From positions 248,001 to 312,000 of the forward strand of contig JADJPF010000004.1 of assembly GCA_016713405.1 (NCBI GenBank): a stretch of 64,000 nt of DNA, read 5' to 3'. Below are positions 17,775 through 27,567 of this stretch, piece by piece. The notes below the pieces were generated by a model. The model searched no databases, was not told the origin of the DNA, and saw only the letters and a list, made by a program, of their open reading frames with translations. Source of the DNA: Blastocatellia bacterium. GTDB taxonomy: Bacteria; Acidobacteriota; Blastocatellia; Chloracidobacteriales; JADJPF01. Position numbers and translations under genes: made by a program. The stretch's first letter is position 1; each line of letters opens with the position of its first letter.

Positions 17775-19580
17775 ATGAGTAAAGAAAATTTTATTACGGT
17801 ATTAAATAACAATGATTTAGCCATAGGAAAAGCAAAAGTTATATCTATTGAAGGTAAACAAATAGCAGTATTTCGATTAGGTGAGAATAATTATCATGCT
17901 GTAGATAATCGTTGCCCGCATGAGGGTTATCCCTTAGTCCAAGGAACTATTACAGATTGCACTTTAACTTGTGATTGGCATAACTGGAAATTTAATCTTA
18001 ATGATGGGCAATGTTTGCGAGGTGGCGAAGATGTTCGATCCTACAACACAAAAATTGTTGGTGAAAAGCTACAAATAGATGTTAGCGATCCACCAATTTT
18101 AGAGCAGCAAGAGATTTATTTTCAAAGTTTAACAAGTGCAATGGTGGAAAATGATGATTCTCGTGCAGCACGCGACATTGTTCGACTGCTAAAACTAGGT
18201 TTTGATGAAAAGAAAATTATTGCTGCAATTGCTTGTTATGGTGTGACTTATGATGGCGAAGGAAATGATTTTCATGGCTGGGATCATGGAATGGCTGTAA
18301 TGGTTGATTGCGCTCGAATGTTAGATTATTACCAGGGTGTAGAAAAAGTTATCCCACTAGTACAAGCCTTAAGTGCTGTTGCTGAGACTCGGCTAAGACA
18401 AAAAAAACGCGATGTTCCTAAGACAACAACCCTTTCAACATATGAGTCTTTAGAAACTGCTAAAGCCGACTTTCTACATTTAGTGGAAACTGAACAAGTT
18501 ATAGCGGCAGAAGCACTTTTTCACGCTTTTCTAGAACAAAACCCAAGTAAAGAAGAAATAAAATCTTGGCTATTTCCTACTGTAACAAGTCATTTTTTAA
18601 GTTATGGGCATCGTCTAATTTATTTAGTAAAAGCTTTTCAACTTTTAGATATCATTGCTTGGGATTATGCTAAAGAAATTCTACCTATCCTAGTCCCAAC
18701 AATAATTTGGGCAACACGTGAAGACCGCCTTCCTTATATGCGTAAATTCCAATCACGGCTTAATAAAGTAGATTTTAAAGAACTTTTTGCACTTCAACAA
18801 AATGCTAATGCTGATTTTAATGAAGAAGAATTTTGCAAAGCTTTGCTAGATGGTTCATTAGATGAGACTTTTAATGTTGTAGACCAAGCCTTAAATAGTG
18901 GTGTACCAATGATAAAAATAGCTCAAGCAATTGTTTTGGCTAGTGCAGAACGCTGTTTGCGCTTTAACATTGCAATTGATCAAAATCGCAGCATGGAAGA
19001 AGGTTGGTTAGATGTAACACATTGCTTTACACATGCCAGTGCAATTAGAGAAGCACTAGAAATTTATCCTAGTCCAGAACTACTACGAGGGCTTTATTTA
19101 GCTGCTCGTTTTGTACAATATACCCGTAAACCTAACCATGATGTTTTAGATTTACCTGCTAATGAACGAGAAAAAGAAGCTGATTTAAGCCAAAAACTAG
19201 ATTATGAAAAGTTATCTACTTATACTGAAAAAGATTTGCTAGAGCTTTTAGTTAATCAAATAGATCAAAGGCAGCCATCATTAGCCCTAGAGACTACACG
19301 AGCCTATTTAGAGCTAGGATATTCTGACAGTAATTTACTTACAGAACTAATTAAATATACCTTAGCTGATAGCGCGGAAATTCCAATAATGCTTGCTCAT
19401 ACAATAAAAACAACTTTTGCGGCAATTGTTGAATATCAAGGACTTAAAGATCATCGGCTAAAAGTTCTACCATTACTAGCAGCTATTAGATTCTTGGCTG
19501 CACCAAAGCGGCAACGCTGGGCCTACTATAACGCCTTACAAGCAGTAGATTTTGTTGCTAAAGGGCAGGCTAAAGAATAG
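17775..19580 (+). CDS. Rieske [2Fe-2S] protein with a long questin-oxidase-like C-terminal domain
   Basis: A 601-residue protein. Residues ~5-105 are a Rieske ferredoxin domain with both cluster motifs intact: CPHEG (Cys47, His49) and CDWHNW (Cys66, His69). The remaining ~490 residues are helical and His-rich, with FHGWDHGMAV, FLSYGHRLIYLVKAF and HCFTHASAIREAL. The last two resemble segments of questin-oxidase-like (Baeyer-Villiger) proteins, so the protein may be a self-contained oxygenase fed by its own Rieske domain; that is an inference. It stands alone with a GAGGGAATT ribosome binding site. No partner reductase is adjacent. Confidence 0.75.
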   Translation: MSKENFITVLNNNDLAIGKAKVISIEGKQIAVFRLGENNYHAVDNRCPHEGYPLVQGTITDCTLTCDWHNWKFNLNDGQCLRGGEDVRSYNTKIVGEKLQIDVSDPPILEQQEIYFQSLTSAMVENDDSRAARDIVRLLKLGFDEKKIIAAIACYGVTYDGEGNDFHGWDHGMAVMVDCARMLDYYQGVEKVIPLVQALSAVAETRLRQKKRDVPKTTTLSTYESLETAKADFLHLVETEQVIAAEALFHAFLEQNPSKEEIKSWLFPTVTSHFLSYGHRLIYLVKAFQLLDIIAWDYAKEILPILVPTIIWATREDRLPYMRKFQSRLNKVDFKELFALQQNANADFNEEEFCKALLDGSLDETFNVVDQALNSGVPMIKIAQAIVLASAERCLRFNIAIDQNRSMEEGWLDVTHCFTHASAIREALEIYPSPELLRGLYLAARFVQYTRKPNHDVLDLPANEREKEADLSQKLDYEKLSTYTEKDLLELLVNQIDQRQPSLALETTRAYLELGYSDSNLLTELIKYTLADSAEIPIMLAHTIKTTFAAIVEYQGLKDHRLKVLPLLAAIRFLAAPKRQRWAYYNALQAVDFVAKGQAKE

Positions 19581-19600
19581 CTATAAATAATAATTAATGA

Positions 19601-19645
19601 GAATAACTACTAGATTAAAATTTAGTAGTTATTCTGGAGATTTTT
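19601..19645 (+). terminator. Probable weak terminator after the Rieske gene
   Basis: A 12-bp perfect stem (GAATAACTACTA/TAGTAGTTATTC) with a 10-base AT loop, then TTTTT six bases later. The stem is AT-rich, so efficiency is uncertain. Confidence 0.5.
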
Positions 19646-19877
19646 GCTTATAAACTTTTTTATAGGTTTTGTAAAAATAAAAGGTTAAAAATTAATAGCT
19701 GCAAAATTGGTGTAAATTTTTTCTAATCAGCATTTCTAACTATCGCTTAATCACTAAATTTAGATTATACTTATCCACAACTGCACACAATTTTTGTACT
19801 TAATCCATTAACAAATCTGTTGTTTATCTTAAAATAGTTTGCTTTTGCAAATCTTATTTATTTTAGGGGCAATTGCT

Positions 19878-20903
19878 ATGAGGTTACTACTAAAAATCTC
19901 TTTAAGTCTCTTTTTAAGTTTAGTTTTTTTTGTGATGCCAACCTATAGCCAACAACGTGTAGTTGTTCATAGATTAATTGTTAGTGTTATTTTACCTAAT
20001 GGAATAGCTCCGCCTCAAGTAATTGAAGTTAAGATAGATTCTGAGCGCAATGGACTACCGCTATTAACAAAAACTTTAGTTAGGGAAACTCGAACAGATT
20101 TTACACAACTACCAAATGGTGAATATATTGTTACGGTTACGGCTGATAATGATAAGTACTTAGAAGCTTATACAGAACGTGTTTCTTTAAGAGGTTCATT
20201 TTCTATAACAAGGCAAATTAATGTATTAATGTCACCAAAAATAAAAATGGCAGGCGAAACAGTTGCACCAGGAACAATAGCCGCACCAGGAACAGTTAAT
20301 GCTAATGCAGTTAATGAAGATATCCCAAAAAATGCTAGAAAAGCCTTTGAAAAAGGATTAACTAAATCTCAACAAGGTAAATCAGAGGACGCAATCAAAG
20401 CTTTTTCAGAAGCTATTAGATATTACCCTACGTATATTGATGCAATTAATAATTTGGCAGTAGAATATATGCAGCTTGCTCGATATGATGAGGCAACACA
20501 ACAATTAGAAGCAGCCCTAAGACTACAACCTAATTTAGCTTTAACAAATTTGAATATGGGAATTGTTTTAGCAGAAAAGAAGAAATTTGCTGAGGCTAAA
20601 GAATACTTAAATAAGTCTATAGAAGCAGATTTTCGTAATCCATTAGCACATTTTCAATTAGGTGTTTGTGCCTTTCAATTGAAGGATTTGATGCAGGCAC
20701 AAATGGAGTTTGAAACCGTTGTAACTAATGCAGCCCAAAAAATTCCACTATCTAGACTTTACCTTGCAGAAATTTATAAACGTAGCTCTCGATCAACAGA
20801 TGCAGTTGTTCAGCTAGAGAATTTTCTTAAGGAAAATTCAGCAGATAATCCTTACACCCAAGTAGTAAAAGAAGAACTAGCAAAACTTAAAAAAACTAAT
20901 TAA
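19878..20903 (+). CDS. Secreted TPR-repeat protein
   Basis: ATG 19878 is chosen because AGGGG precedes it; the in-frame TTG at 19839 lacks such a site. The 341-residue product has a signal peptide (LLKISLSLFLSLVFFVMPTYSQ), a beta-rich N-terminal domain of about 100 residues resembling carboxypeptidase-regulatory-like folds, and a linker with repeated APGT. At least four TPR units follow (KGLTKSQQGKSEDAIKAFSE, YIDAINNLAVEYMQL, NLALTNLNMGIVLAE, PLAHFQLGVCAFQL). TPRs mediate protein contacts; the role is probably in the envelope. Confidence 0.85.
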   Translation: MRLLLKISLSLFLSLVFFVMPTYSQQRVVVHRLIVSVILPNGIAPPQVIEVKIDSERNGLPLLTKTLVRETRTDFTQLPNGEYIVTVTADNDKYLEAYTERVSLRGSFSITRQINVLMSPKIKMAGETVAPGTIAAPGTVNANAVNEDIPKNARKAFEKGLTKSQQGKSEDAIKAFSEAIRYYPTYIDAINNLAVEYMQLARYDEATQQLEAALRLQPNLALTNLNMGIVLAEKKKFAEAKEYLNKSIEADFRNPLAHFQLGVCAFQLKDLMQAQMEFETVVTNAAQKIPLSRLYLAEIYKRSSRSTDAVVQLENFLKENSADNPYTQVVKEELAKLKKTN

Positions 20904-21005
20904 CTACAGAGTTTTTTCTTAACATTAAAATATTATGCGCACCCGTTGGGCCTTTTGGGAACATTTTGCTATTATACTTAAGGGTTTAACTATTGGTATA
21001 CTCTG

Positions 21006-21452
21006 TTAAATATACCGAGTCATTAACAAGCGGTCATGAAGAGTAAAGCCCATTTTTTTATAAAGCTTTATTGCTGCAACTCTTTTTTGCTCGACTTCTA
21101 AATGGATAGCTTTGACATCTTGGCTTTTACACCATTCTATAGCAAGTTCAACACAAGTTTTTCCAACACCTTTTCCCCTAGTAGCAGGCAAAAAATAAAT
21201 CTCGTCTAAAAATGCGTCTCTGCCGCCATATTCAAGGCTAAAGCTAAGTGTAACAATAAAATAGCCCTGAATAGTTTGTTTTTCTTCAATCACCCAAACC
21301 TTGCCCCAAGTAGGGTTATTGATTAATAAAGACAAGTTTTTAGCCGACTTTTCGCTAGAAAAAGGATAGTTATCTTCTTTATAGTAGATTTCCGTGATAA
21401 CAATAATTGAATTAATATCTTTAATTGTTGCATCACGGATATTTATTTGCAT
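21006..21452 (-). CDS. GNAT family N-acetyltransferase
   Basis: A 148-residue GNAT protein. The acetyl-CoA motif A is clear in the segment FLPATRGKGVGKTCVELAIE (R/Q-x-x-G-x-G/A). It begins INIRDATIKDINSI and ends KLYKKMGFTLHDRLLMTRYI, as many small-molecule acetyltransferases do. The acceptor is unknown. It lies 22 bp downstream of ychF on the same strand. Confidence 0.88.
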   Translation of the reverse strand: MQINIRDATIKDINSIIVITEIYYKEDNYPFSSEKSAKNLSLLINNPTWGKVWVIEEKQTIQGYFIVTLSFSLEYGGRDAFLDEIYFLPATRGKGVGKTCVELAIEWCKSQDVKAIHLEVEQKRVAAIKLYKKMGFTLHDRLLMTRYI

Positions 21453-21474
21453 AAGGTTAGAAAAAGCTTAGAAA

Positions 21475-22527
21475 TTAAACATTAAATCTAAAATTAATAA
21501 TATCGCCGTCATGAACTATATATTCTTTTCCTTCTAGGCGTAATTTGCCTGTTTCGCGACATTTTGCTTCGCTACCTAAAGCAATAAAGTCTAGGTAAGC
21601 AACGACTTCAGCACGAATAAAACCACGCTCAATATCTGAGTGAATTTTTCCTGCGGCACGTTGGGCATTAGTTCCACGTCTAATTGTCCAGGCGCGGCAT
21701 TCATCTTCACCTGAGGTTAAAAAACTAATTAGGTCTAAAAGTTCATAAGCACTACGGATAAAACGATCGCGGGCAGGTTCAGAAATCCCTAAATCCTTTA
21801 GGAATTCACCTTGTTCTTCAATAGGCAGTTCGGCTATATCCATTTCTGCTCTACCACACATAGTAATTAGTTTATAGCCATTATCTTTAGCATATTGTTC
21901 AACTTCTAAGGGAATTGCTTGACCAATTTGGTCTTCAGATAAATTTATTAACAACATTACAGGCTTTTGGCTTAAAAATCTAAAACCTGCTAGCATTTGC
22001 CATTCTTCAGCAGAAAAATCTAGTGAACGCAGGGGTTTTTCTTCATCAAGAGCCGCCTTGCATTGTTCAATAATTTCTTTTTCCCTTGGATTAGCTTTTT
22101 CCTTTTTCATTTTTGCTAAACGGTTTTCTAAAGGAATTAAGTCAGCCAAAATTAGCTCTATATCAAAATTTTTAATGTCTCTTAGCAAATCAGCAGGTTG
22201 TTCTATTAAAGGATTTTCAAAGCCACGAACTACATGCACTAAAGCATCTGCTTCGCGCATTTCTGCCACTAGTTTTGTGTCTAAGCCAGATTTAGCTGCT
22301 TCACCCTGTGGGCCAGCTACATCAACAAAGTTCATTTCTGCAAAAACTTTTTTCTTAGGTTTATAAATTTTTGCTAGCTCTTCAATTCTTACATCAGGAA
22401 CTTTAATAATTCCAATATTAGCTTTATCTTTGCCACCATAACCGCCAACTTCAGCTTTTAACCCAGTTAATGTATTAAAAACAGTGGTTTTACCTGAACC
22501 AGCAAACCCAACAATACCAACTTTCAT
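21475..22527 (-). CDS. ychF: Redox-regulated P-loop ATPase YchF (Obg family)
   Basis: A 350-residue YchF protein. It has the P-loop GFAGSGKTT, switch region DVAGPQGEAAKSG, and NLSE in place of the GTP-specific NKxD, which is the NxxE pattern that makes YchF prefer ATP. The C-terminal DUF933/TGS domain includes SGEDECRAWTIRRG, IHSDIERGFIRAEV and KEYIVHDGDIINFRFNV. YchF binds ribosomes and links to the oxidative stress response. It is slightly shorter than E. coli YchF (363). The gene starts 6 bp after the gpmI stop. Confidence 0.93.
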   Translation of the reverse strand: MKVGIVGFAGSGKTTVFNTLTGLKAEVGGYGGKDKANIGIIKVPDVRIEELAKIYKPKKKVFAEMNFVDVAGPQGEAAKSGLDTKLVAEMREADALVHVVRGFENPLIEQPADLLRDIKNFDIELILADLIPLENRLAKMKKEKANPREKEIIEQCKAALDEEKPLRSLDFSAEEWQMLAGFRFLSQKPVMLLINLSEDQIGQAIPLEVEQYAKDNGYKLITMCGRAEMDIAELPIEEQGEFLKDLGISEPARDRFIRSAYELLDLISFLTSGEDECRAWTIRRGTNAQRAAGKIHSDIERGFIRAEVVAYLDFIALGSEAKCRETGKLRLEGKEYIVHDGDIINFRFNV

Positions 22528-22533
22528 AAAAAA

Positions 22534-24081
22534 CTATACCTCTTTATTTAATGAACGTAGGTCGCGTCCTGTCATATCAGCAGGCTGAACGATACCTAAC
22601 ATTCCTAGTAATGTAGGAGCAATGTCTTCCAATGCTCCATTTTCTCTTAATTTACCGTGAAAACCTGGGTCAACATATATTAGGGGGACTGCATTAGTAA
22701 TTGTGTGTGCAGTGTAGGGTTGACCTGTATCATAATCTATCATTTTTTCTGCATTACCGTGATCTGCTGTAATAATCGCCCGTCCACCGACTTTAAGTAA
22801 TGCTCCAATTATGCGCTCTAAACATTTATCTAGTGTTTCAACTGCTTTAATAGCTGCATCCAGTATACCAGTATGACCTACCATATCAGCATTAGCAAAA
22901 TTAACAATAAAAACATCTGCTCCACCATGCATAATTTCATGACAAAGTGCGTCAGTAACAGCTAACGCGCTCATTTCAGGTTTTAAGTCATAGGTTGAGA
23001 CTTTTGGAGAGGGAACTAATATTCGCCTTTCACTAGGAAAAGTTTGTTCCACTCCACCATTAAAGAAAAATGTCACATGAGCATATTTTTCTGTCTCAGC
23101 AATTCGCAAATTACGCAAATTATTTGCAGCAAATATTTCAGCTAATATGTTATGCACGGTTTGAGGAGCAAAGGCTATTGGCAGTGGGAAAGTAGCATCA
23201 TATTGAGTCATACAAACATAATGTATTTTAGGGGCCGCGCCTCGCTCAAAATCGCTAAATTCTGCTTGTGTTAGTGCGCGTGTAATTTCACGGGCCCGGT
23301 CTGCTCGGAAATTAAAAAATATTACGCTATCACCATCTTGAATTTTAGCCACAGGAGAGCCATTTTCTTGAGTTATAACAATAGGCTTAATAAATTCGTC
23401 TGTAATGTGTTCTTGATAAGATTCTTCAACTGCTTTAATTGGGTCTTGAGCGTGCTTTCCTTCGCCATTGACCATCATTTTATAAGCTTGCTCAACTCTC
23501 TCCCAACGCTTATCACGATCCATTGCATAATATCGACCACAAATAGAAGCTAGTTTTCCAACGCCTATTTCATCTAATTTACTAAGTAACTCTGCAATAT
23601 ATCTTGCTGCACTATCTGGGGCAGTATCTCGACCATCAGTAAAAGCATGAATAAAAACTTTACTTAGGATATGATCTTTTGCCATTTTTATAAGCTCATA
23701 TAAATGTGTTTGTAGGCTATGGACTCCGCCATCCGACATTAAGCCCATAAAATGTAATGCTCCACCTGTTTTATGAGCATGTTCTATGGCTTCAACTAAA
23801 ACAGGGTTAGTAAAAAGTTCCCCTGTTTCTATTGCATGGTCAATTCGGGAAATGTCCATGCGAATAATTCGCCCTGCACCCATATTTAGATGTCCTACCT
23901 CGCTATTTCCCATTTGTCCAACTGGTAGTCCAACCCTTTGTCCATATGGGATAATTAAAGAATGTGCATAAGTTTCCCACATATGATCCCAGTAAGGTTT
24001 TTTTGCTAAATAAATAGCATTGCCTTCTGTGCGAGTCTCATAACCCCAACCATCTAAAATAATTAGTGCAACAGGTCTCAT
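22534..24081 (-). CDS. gpmI: 2,3-bisphosphoglycerate-independent phosphoglycerate mutase
   Basis: A 515-residue Mn-dependent GpmI that interconverts 3- and 2-phosphoglycerate in glycolysis. It starts with LIILDGWGYE, where the Asp binds metal. The phosphorylated Ser is in MGNSEVGHLNMGAGRI. Later motifs are HAFTDGRDTAPDS, FFNFRADRAREI, NFANADMVGHTG and ITADHGNAEKM, all expected of the alkaline phosphatase superfamily. It is close to eno, the next glycolytic enzyme, on the same strand. Confidence 0.97.
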   Translation of the reverse strand: MRPVALIILDGWGYETRTEGNAIYLAKKPYWDHMWETYAHSLIIPYGQRVGLPVGQMGNSEVGHLNMGAGRIIRMDISRIDHAIETGELFTNPVLVEAIEHAHKTGGALHFMGLMSDGGVHSLQTHLYELIKMAKDHILSKVFIHAFTDGRDTAPDSAARYIAELLSKLDEIGVGKLASICGRYYAMDRDKRWERVEQAYKMMVNGEGKHAQDPIKAVEESYQEHITDEFIKPIVITQENGSPVAKIQDGDSVIFFNFRADRAREITRALTQAEFSDFERGAAPKIHYVCMTQYDATFPLPIAFAPQTVHNILAEIFAANNLRNLRIAETEKYAHVTFFFNGGVEQTFPSERRILVPSPKVSTYDLKPEMSALAVTDALCHEIMHGGADVFIVNFANADMVGHTGILDAAIKAVETLDKCLERIIGALLKVGGRAIITADHGNAEKMIDYDTGQPYTAHTITNAVPLIYVDPGFHGKLRENGALEDIAPTLLGMLGIVQPADMTGRDLRSLNKEV

Positions 24082-24097
24082 ATTACCCCTTAAATAA

Positions 24098-24643
24098 TTA
24101 TTTGATTACTTCAAATTCAAAATAAAGGTTTTTACCCCGAATAAGATAACACAAATAAGACTCCCAAAAACGTCTTATAAATCTTAATGCAGGGTAGCGA
24201 TTGCCACAATTAACTAAAAACTCTATGCCTAGGAAACGCCACAGTTTTAGCAAACTAACGTAAATTTTACGATTACGCATTGTTATATCGCTATAAAATT
24301 CAAATTCTGGGCGTTTTTCAGTAAAATACATAAATGATTCACAAGTAAAGTGATGTTTATGTGTAGGGTCACGAAATGAGCTAACATCTGTATAATGAGG
24401 AGTATCTAGCTTAATAATTGCTCCTGGTTTAGCAATTCTGTAAAGTTCACGCATCACAGCCAAAACATCTTGGACATGTTCAATTACTTGATTACCAACT
24501 ATTACGTCAAATTCATTATCCTTAAAAGGATAAGGGAAAATATCTAAGTTATGAATTACATCTGCGTCTGTTTTAGGGTTACAATCTAGCCCAATGGCAC
24601 CAGGGGTTTTATGCTTACCACAACCAATATCAAGTATGTTCAT
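24098..24643 (-). CDS. Class I SAM-dependent methyltransferase
   Basis: A 181-residue methyltransferase. Motif I is LDIGCGKHKTPGAIGLD, followed by FDVIVGNQVIEHV, and RIAKPGAIIKLDTPHYTD; it belongs to the Methyltransf_11-like type. HKHHFT in the middle is distinctive. The substrate is unknown. It sits between eno and gpmI on the same strand, with 16 bp to gpmI. Confidence 0.85.
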   Translation of the reverse strand: MNILDIGCGKHKTPGAIGLDCNPKTDADVIHNLDIFPYPFKDNEFDVIVGNQVIEHVQDVLAVMRELYRIAKPGAIIKLDTPHYTDVSSFRDPTHKHHFTCESFMYFTEKRPEFEFYSDITMRNRKIYVSLLKLWRFLGIEFLVNCGNRYPALRFIRRFWESYLCYLIRGKNLYFEFEVIK

Positions 24644-24667
24644 ATCAAAAAAATATCTTTAAAACCT

Positions 24668-24698
24668 AAAAAGGAGAATAAATTTTATTCTCCTTTTT
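24668..24698 (-). terminator. Bidirectional terminator after eno
   Basis: A perfect 15-bp inverted repeat (AAAAAGGAGAATAAA and its complement) lies 13 bp downstream of the eno stop. On the minus strand it ends in T residues. Its loop is very short, so the inner A-T pairs would open. Confidence 0.7.
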
Positions 24699-24710
24699 AA
24701 CTAACTGAAA

Positions 24711-26000
24711 TTACTTAGCTAAATTATAAAAGGCTTTATGGCCTAAATACTTAGCTGATTTTCCTAGCTCTTCTTCAATTCTGAGTAGTTGATTATATTT
24801 AGCTACTCTGTCAGTTCTACTAGCAGATCCTGTTTTAATTTGACCTGTGTTAAGTGCTACCGCCAAGTCAGCAATAAAAGTGTCTTCTGTTTCGCCAGAA
24901 CGATGAGAAATAATCGTTGTGTAATTATTTACCTTAGCTAGTTCTACTGTGTCCAAAGTTTCTGTTAAAGTACCTATTTGGTTAACTTTAACTAAGATTG
25001 AATTAGCAACACTAGATGCAATACCACGTTGTAAGTATTCAGTATTAGTTACAAAAAGGTCATCGCCAACAAGCTGGATTTTCTTGCCTAATTCTTTGGT
25101 AAGTAGTGACCAGCCATCCCAATCACCTTCAGCCATTCCATCTTCAATAGAAATAATAGGGTATTGACGAACCCAATCGGCGTAAAACTCTACCATTTCG
25201 CTAGGAGAACGCTCAGATTTATCTGATTTTTTGAAAACATATTTACCATCATTATAAAATTCACTAGAGGCAACATCTAAGCCTAAAGCCATTTGTTCAC
25301 CGGCCTTTAAGCCTGCTGCGTTGATAGCTTCAAGTATAACTTCTACTGCTTCAAGGTTAGATTTTAGACTAGGAGCAAAACCGCCTTCATCCCCAACACT
25401 AGTTACATAGCCACGTTTCTTTAAGCTTGATTTTAGAGCATGAAAAACTTCTGTTCCCCAACGTAGAGCTTCAGAAAAGCTACTTGCTCCTACAGGTAAA
25501 ACCATAAACTCTTGAAAATCAACATTGTTATCTGCGTGTGCGCCACCATTAAGAATATTCATCATTGGTACAGGCAAGGTTCTTGCACCAGGGCCACCTA
25601 AATAACGGTATAGCGGAATTGCTAGTTCAGCCGCAGCAGCACGAGCAGCAGCCAAAGATACAGCTAAAAGCGCGTTAGCACCTAGGTTTGCTTTATTGTT
25701 TGTGCCATCTAAATCAAGCATAACTTGATCAATGCCAGCTTGATCAAAGACATCATGGTCATAAAGGGCTTGGGCAATTTTATTATTAACATTGTCAACG
25801 GCTTTTCTTACACCTTTACCTAAGTAACGTGACTTATCACCATCTCTTAATTCAATAGCTTCATTTTCACCTGTTGAAGCACCACTAGGGACGGCAGCAC
25901 GGCCATGAGAACCAGTATCCAACTCTACTTCTGCTTCTACAGTAGGGTTTCCACGAGAATCTAAGATTTCACGGGCTAACACTTTTTCTATTCGGCTCAT
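24711..26000 (-). CDS. eno: Enolase
   Basis: A 429-residue enolase, converting 2-phosphoglycerate to phosphoenolpyruvate. It starts IEKVLAREILDSRGNPTVE and includes PSGASTGENEA, NGGAHADNNVDFQEF, SVGDEGGFAP, SIEDGMAEGDW, QLVGDDLFVTN and the signature SHRSGETEDTFIADLAV. Metal-binding and catalytic residues look intact. Length is normal for bacteria. A ribosome binding site (GAGGAG) precedes the ATG. Confidence 0.98.
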   Translation of the reverse strand: MSRIEKVLAREILDSRGNPTVEAEVELDTGSHGRAAVPSGASTGENEAIELRDGDKSRYLGKGVRKAVDNVNNKIAQALYDHDVFDQAGIDQVMLDLDGTNNKANLGANALLAVSLAAARAAAAELAIPLYRYLGGPGARTLPVPMMNILNGGAHADNNVDFQEFMVLPVGASSFSEALRWGTEVFHALKSSLKKRGYVTSVGDEGGFAPSLKSNLEAVEVILEAINAAGLKAGEQMALGLDVASSEFYNDGKYVFKKSDKSERSPSEMVEFYADWVRQYPIISIEDGMAEGDWDGWSLLTKELGKKIQLVGDDLFVTNTEYLQRGIASSVANSILVKVNQIGTLTETLDTVELAKVNNYTTIISHRSGETEDTFIADLAVALNTGQIKTGSASRTDRVAKYNQLLRIEEELGKSAKYLGHKAFYNLAK

Positions 26001-26168
26001 TAAATGATCTCCTCTTGTTTACCATAGATTTAGGAAGGAAGGCTATTTTATGTCAGATAGCAGTTATTCAGCAACCTACTTAGACCTAGACAAAATCTAG
26101 GCCCAAATGAGTTAAAAATGTTGTTGATTAAAAGAGATGTAAGAAAAGGGTTTATAAAATTTATTGAC

Positions 26169-26654
26169 CTATGCAGTATGATGTAAGTGTTTTGCTACCC
26201 TCGTTTTACCTACATTATCATCGGCATCATCTTCTGTCCAGACAGATAAAATAGAGTTTTTAGCAAAACCAATTCTAGCCAGTTGACCAGTTTTTTCTAG
26301 TTCTGCAATGCTTTGAGCAATACCATCAAGAATAATTGCTAATGCGGCTTTGATGGGTTCATAGCTAATTTCATGATCTTTATAATGACGTGATAATAAA
26401 ATATGGTATTGGTCAAACCAAGCAGGTGGACGAAGGCCCTTAACTTGTTGTTCATCCAATGAATGAGGCCATTTGCTTATTTGATCTTGGTTATTTTGGG
26501 TTGAGTCACACAAAGATATATATAGCGATGCTGCACCTGGGTCAATTTCACAAGCTAACCCTGTTAATGTTAAAGTTGGGTTTTCTTGGTGGAAGTTAGC
26601 TAGGATAGCTTCTATCACACGAAGAGCTTCTTGTTTTATGTCTGCTACGTTCAT
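26169..26654 (-). CDS. Hypothetical protein
   Basis: ATG 26654 is preferred to the GTG at 26666, because GGGTGG sits eight bases upstream of that ATG. The 161-residue product has no signal peptide or membrane segment. Its middle contains PPAWFDQYHILLSRHYKDHE and its end is His-rich (AKHLHHTA). I cannot place it in a family with confidence. It sits between pgeF (50 bp) and eno on the same strand. Confidence 0.6.
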   Translation of the reverse strand: MNVADIKQEALRVIEAILANFHQENPTLTLTGLACEIDPGAASLYISLCDSTQNNQDQISKWPHSLDEQQVKGLRPPAWFDQYHILLSRHYKDHEISYEPIKAALAIILDGIAQSIAELEKTGQLARIGFAKNSILSVWTEDDADDNVGKTRVAKHLHHTA

Positions 26655-26703
26655 AAATTTAACCACCCAAAATATTTTTAGTTGTTATCAAAAAGTGGTG
26701 ATT

Positions 26704-27528
26704 TTAAGCTAATCCAATCACTGAAAGCAACCGACCTACAGCACCCCTTGAAATTTCACCACGATAAGAAAAATAAAGATCCATTCGGCAAAGGGTGCAA
26801 TCATTCCAAATAAAGATATTGTCTGACTTAATGCCACAATTAAGCAACTGTTCTTGGTTGGCTAGGCGTAAGTCCATGTGTGATTTGCCATTAGGTTGAT
26901 GGTTATTAAATAATTTACTTCCATAGCAAGAAAACTCTGTTTCAAAAGCTTCTTTAACTTCTGGCCCAACTTCAAAACAACATTGTCCAATTGCTGGGCC
27001 AGTTGCAGCTAGACAATCACTAGGGTTACTACCAAAGTTTTTTACTAGTTGTTCAACGCTTTTTTCTACAATTCTTGCTAAAGTTCCTCGCCAACCTGCA
27101 TGAATACCAACTATTGCTTGGTTTTTAGGGTCTGCTACCAGTACAGGTAGACAATCAGCAGTTTGTATTCCTAACAAAATATTTTTTTCATTAGTAAGTA
27201 GCGCGTCACAAGTCATAGGGGTTTGCTGAGCTTTTGATAAACTTGTTACTAAATTGCTATCAGCCGAGTGAACTTGTTTAGCTGTAACGATTTCATAATG
27301 CTGATCTGTATTTACATTTAATTTTATGGTAGATAAAAAACGCTTTCGGTTTTCTTTTACATTTTCTTGAGTATCAGCAGCAAAATGAGCTAAATTTAGC
27401 GCGTTTTCTGGTAGTGGGCTAACTCCACCAACACGAGTGCTAAAACCAGCTATAAACCCTGCTTTAGTTAAAGGGCTGCATTCAATAAACTTAACTCCAA
27501 GATGTGTTTTTATATTAAAATGTTGCAT
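26704..27528 (-). CDS. pgeF: Peptidoglycan editing factor PgeF (YfiH/laccase-domain family)
   Basis: A 274-residue PgeF/YfiH protein. Metal-site motifs are present: VHSADSN, DCLPVLVADP, GIHAGWRGTL and GPAIGQCCFEVGPEV, with the C-terminal NDCTLCRMDLYFSYRGE. The family removes mis-incorporated residues from peptidoglycan precursors and was once annotated as polyphenol oxidase. It is 39 bp downstream of cysS on the same strand. Confidence 0.93.
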   Translation of the reverse strand: MQHFNIKTHLGVKFIECSPLTKAGFIAGFSTRVGGVSPLPENALNLAHFAADTQENVKENRKRFLSTIKLNVNTDQHYEIVTAKQVHSADSNLVTSLSKAQQTPMTCDALLTNEKNILLGIQTADCLPVLVADPKNQAIVGIHAGWRGTLARIVEKSVEQLVKNFGSNPSDCLAATGPAIGQCCFEVGPEVKEAFETEFSCYGSKLFNNHQPNGKSHMDLRLANQEQLLNCGIKSDNIFIWNDCTLCRMDLYFSYRGEISRGAVGRLLSVIGLA

Positions 27529-27567
27529 TTTAGGATAACTCCAAAGTATTGACTAAGTTAGCTGTTA

